Assembly (NCBI GenBank): GCA_009919365.1
Contig: RGBZ01000057.1
Location: forward strand, 1 to 5,581
DNA length: 5,581 nucleotides
Direction: 5' to 3'
Source of the DNA: a bacterium
GTDB taxonomy: Bacteria; Chloroflexota; Limnocylindria; Limnocylindrales; Limnocylindraceae
Part shown: positions 4,409 through 5,581 of the stretch, one piece after another
Layout: each line of letters opens with the position of its first letter
Position numbering within the stretch: position 1 is the first letter of the stretch
Made by a program: the position numbers and the translations under genes
Notes under the pieces: generated by a model
The model's database searches: none
Told to the model about the DNA's origin: nothing
Seen by the model: only the letters and a program-made list of their open reading frames with translations

Positions 4409-5581
4409 ATGGGAAAGATTATCGGGATCGATCTAGGAACCACGAACAGCGTTGTTGCCGCCATGGTCGGCGGTGAGCCGACGGTGATCAGCTCCGCCGA
4501 AGGCGGACGGACCGTTCCATCAGTTGTTGGATTTGGCAAGGGCGGCGAGCGACTCGTTGGCCAGCTGGCAAAGCGCCAGGCGGTCACGAATCCAACGAAC
4601 ACCGTCTTTAGCATCAAGCGCTTCATGGGTCGACGATTTGACGACGCCGAGTCGGTAAAGACGAAGGGCCTTGTTCCGTACGTTGTGGAGAAGGACGCCG
4701 GCAGCGATGGCGTGAAGGTCAAGGTCGACGGCGGCTCGTATTCACCGCAAGAAGTGTCGGCAATGATTCTGCAGAAGCTGAAGGCCGATGCAGAGGCGTT
4801 CCTCGGCGAGAAGATCACCGAGGCCGTGATTACGGTGCCGGCCTACTTCGACGACACGCAGCGACAGGCAACGAAGGATGCCGGGCGAATTGCCGGTCTT
4901 GATGTAAAGCGCATCATCAACGAGCCAACAGCAGCAGCGCTCGCCTACGGTCTCGACAAGAAGAAGGAAGAGAAGATCGCCGTCTACGACCTTGGTGGTG
5001 GAACGTTCGACATCTCGATCCTTGAGCTTGGTGACGGCGTCTTTGAGGTGAAGTCGTCGAACGGCGACACACACCTTGGCGGCGACGACTTTGACCAGCG
5101 GATCATCGACTGGCTCCTGGCCGAGTTCAAGAAGGACCAGGGGATTGATCTGTCGAAGGATCAGCAGGCCCTCCAGCGCCTCAAGGAGGCGGCGGAGAAG
5201 GCCAAGATCGAGCTCTCCGGCACGGGCCAGACCGAGATCAACCTGCCGTACATCACGGCCGACGCGACCGGTCCGAAGCACGTGGTGGTGACGCTGACCC
5301 GAGCAAAGCTCGAGGCCCTGGTTGCCGACCTGATCGAGAAGACGAAGGCCCCAGTACTCGCCGCCCTCAAGGATGCGGGACTGAAGCCATCCGGGATCGA
5401 TGAGGTCGTTCTGGTTGGCGGCATGACGCGCATGCCCGCCGTTGTTGAGGCGGTCAAGGCGCTCTTCGGTGGCAAGGAGCCATCAAAGGGTGTGAACCCA
5501 GATGAGGTGGTGGCGATCGGCGCAGCAATTCAGGGCGGCGTCCTCGCGGGCGACGTCAAGGATGTGCTGCTGCTCGACGTG
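4409..5581 (+). CDS. dnaK: Chaperone protein DnaK (Hsp70), N-terminal part, cut by window end
   Basis: DnaK is the cytoplasmic Hsp70 ATPase that binds and releases unfolded clients together with DnaJ and GrpE. The 391 codons present are almost exactly the nucleotide-binding domain. Visible motifs are phosphate-1 GIDLGTTNS (6-14), the connect-1 region [14 protein letters not shown] (168-181) and phosphate-2 DLGGGTFD (194-201). T199 occupies the E. coli autophosphorylation position. The adenosine-region motif [10 protein letters not shown] begins at about 334. The window ends in the conserved linker VLLLDV (386-391), so the substrate-binding domain lies outside. The segment from [11 protein letters not shown] to VKVDGG is full length, unlike low-GC Gram-positive DnaKs, which have a deletion there. 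The start is supported by AAAGGAG six bases upstream. The gene is placed downstream of grpE under the CIRCE promoter; dnaJ may follow but is not in the window. Confidence 0.98.
   Translation, partial: MGKIIGIDLGTTNSVVAAMVGGEPTVISSAEGGRTVPSVVGFGKGGERLVGQLAKRQAVTNPTNTVFSIKRFMGRRFDDAESVKTKGLVPYVVEKDAGSDGVKVKVDGGSYSPQEVSAMILQKLKADAEAFLGEKITEAVITVPAYFDDTQRQATKDAGRIAGLDVKRIINEPTAAALAYGLDKKKEEKIAVYDLGGGTFDISILELGDGVFEVKSSNGDTHLGGDDFDQRIIDWLLAEFKKDQGIDLSKDQQALQRLKEAAEKAKIELSGTGQTEINLPYITADATGPKHVVVTLTRAKLEALVADLIEKTKAPVLAALKDAGLKPSGIDEVVLVGGMTRMPAVVEAVKALFGGKEPSKGVNPDEVVAIGAAIQGGVLAGDVKDVLLLDV

Noticed and set aside
3862..4818. 318-codon open frame on the - strand across grpE and the start of dnaK
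   Set aside because: It is antisense to two unmistakable genes, has low-complexity composition and matches no recognised family; high GC codon bias produces such shadows.

Overview
The window is one stretch of high-GC bacterial chromosome centred on a heat-shock locus. Its core is hrcA - grpE - dnaK on the + strand, with a textbook CIRCE operator in front of grpE. hemW next to hrcA is a widespread neighbourhood (for example in Bacillus), and hemW remains are present here upstream. The DnaK keeps the long N-terminal-domain segment that low-GC Gram-positive DnaKs lack. From memory, the HemW tail (RRWN..., LPPGG, LTLRGRLLSNELF) resembles high-GC Chloroflexota (Limnocylindria-like) proteins. That assignment is a guess, and Gemmatimonadota or another phylum is possible. 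No mobile element, CRISPR array, tRNA or rRNA is visible.

Layout: (1) Bases 1-838, + strand: an open-ended YncE/YVTN-type beta-propeller fragment runs in frame into the C-terminal half of HemW. The HemW part then breaks by an out-of-frame internal deletion near 487. (2) Bases 844-861: a perfect hairpin between convergent genes. (3) Bases 867-2555, - strand: an ABC-2 type exporter, with an intact permease coupled by an ATGA overlap to an ATPase gene. The ATPase has lost its signature and Walker B region through a second out-of-frame internal deletion near 2190-2222, and it ends in a histone-H1-like Lys/Ala/Pro tail. (4) Bases 2556-2649: a divergent intergenic region with a sigma70-like promoter for hrcA and a degenerate CIRCE-like dyad. 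(5) Bases 2650-3714: hrcA. (6) Bases 3718-3840: a strong promoter with a TTGACT/TATTCT pair and 17-bp spacer, followed by a perfect CIRCE. (7) Bases 3841-4344: grpE. (8) Bases 4409-5581: dnaK, cut by the window edge exactly in the interdomain linker.

How it works together: HrcA should repress grpE-dnaK through CIRCE and probably itself through the degenerate dyad. GrpE is the nucleotide exchange factor for DnaK. hemW and the exporter are neighbours without an obvious functional link to heat shock.

The most notable anomaly is a cluster of three breaks (about 272-291, 487 and 2190-2222). Each joins or removes conserved protein cores, while the genes from hrcA onward are intact. This is either real gene decay by short-homology deletion or an assembly/consensus problem, and read mapping would decide. 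I see no convincing novel system. The unusual items are the breaks, the second CIRCE-like dyad and the basic tail on the ATPase.
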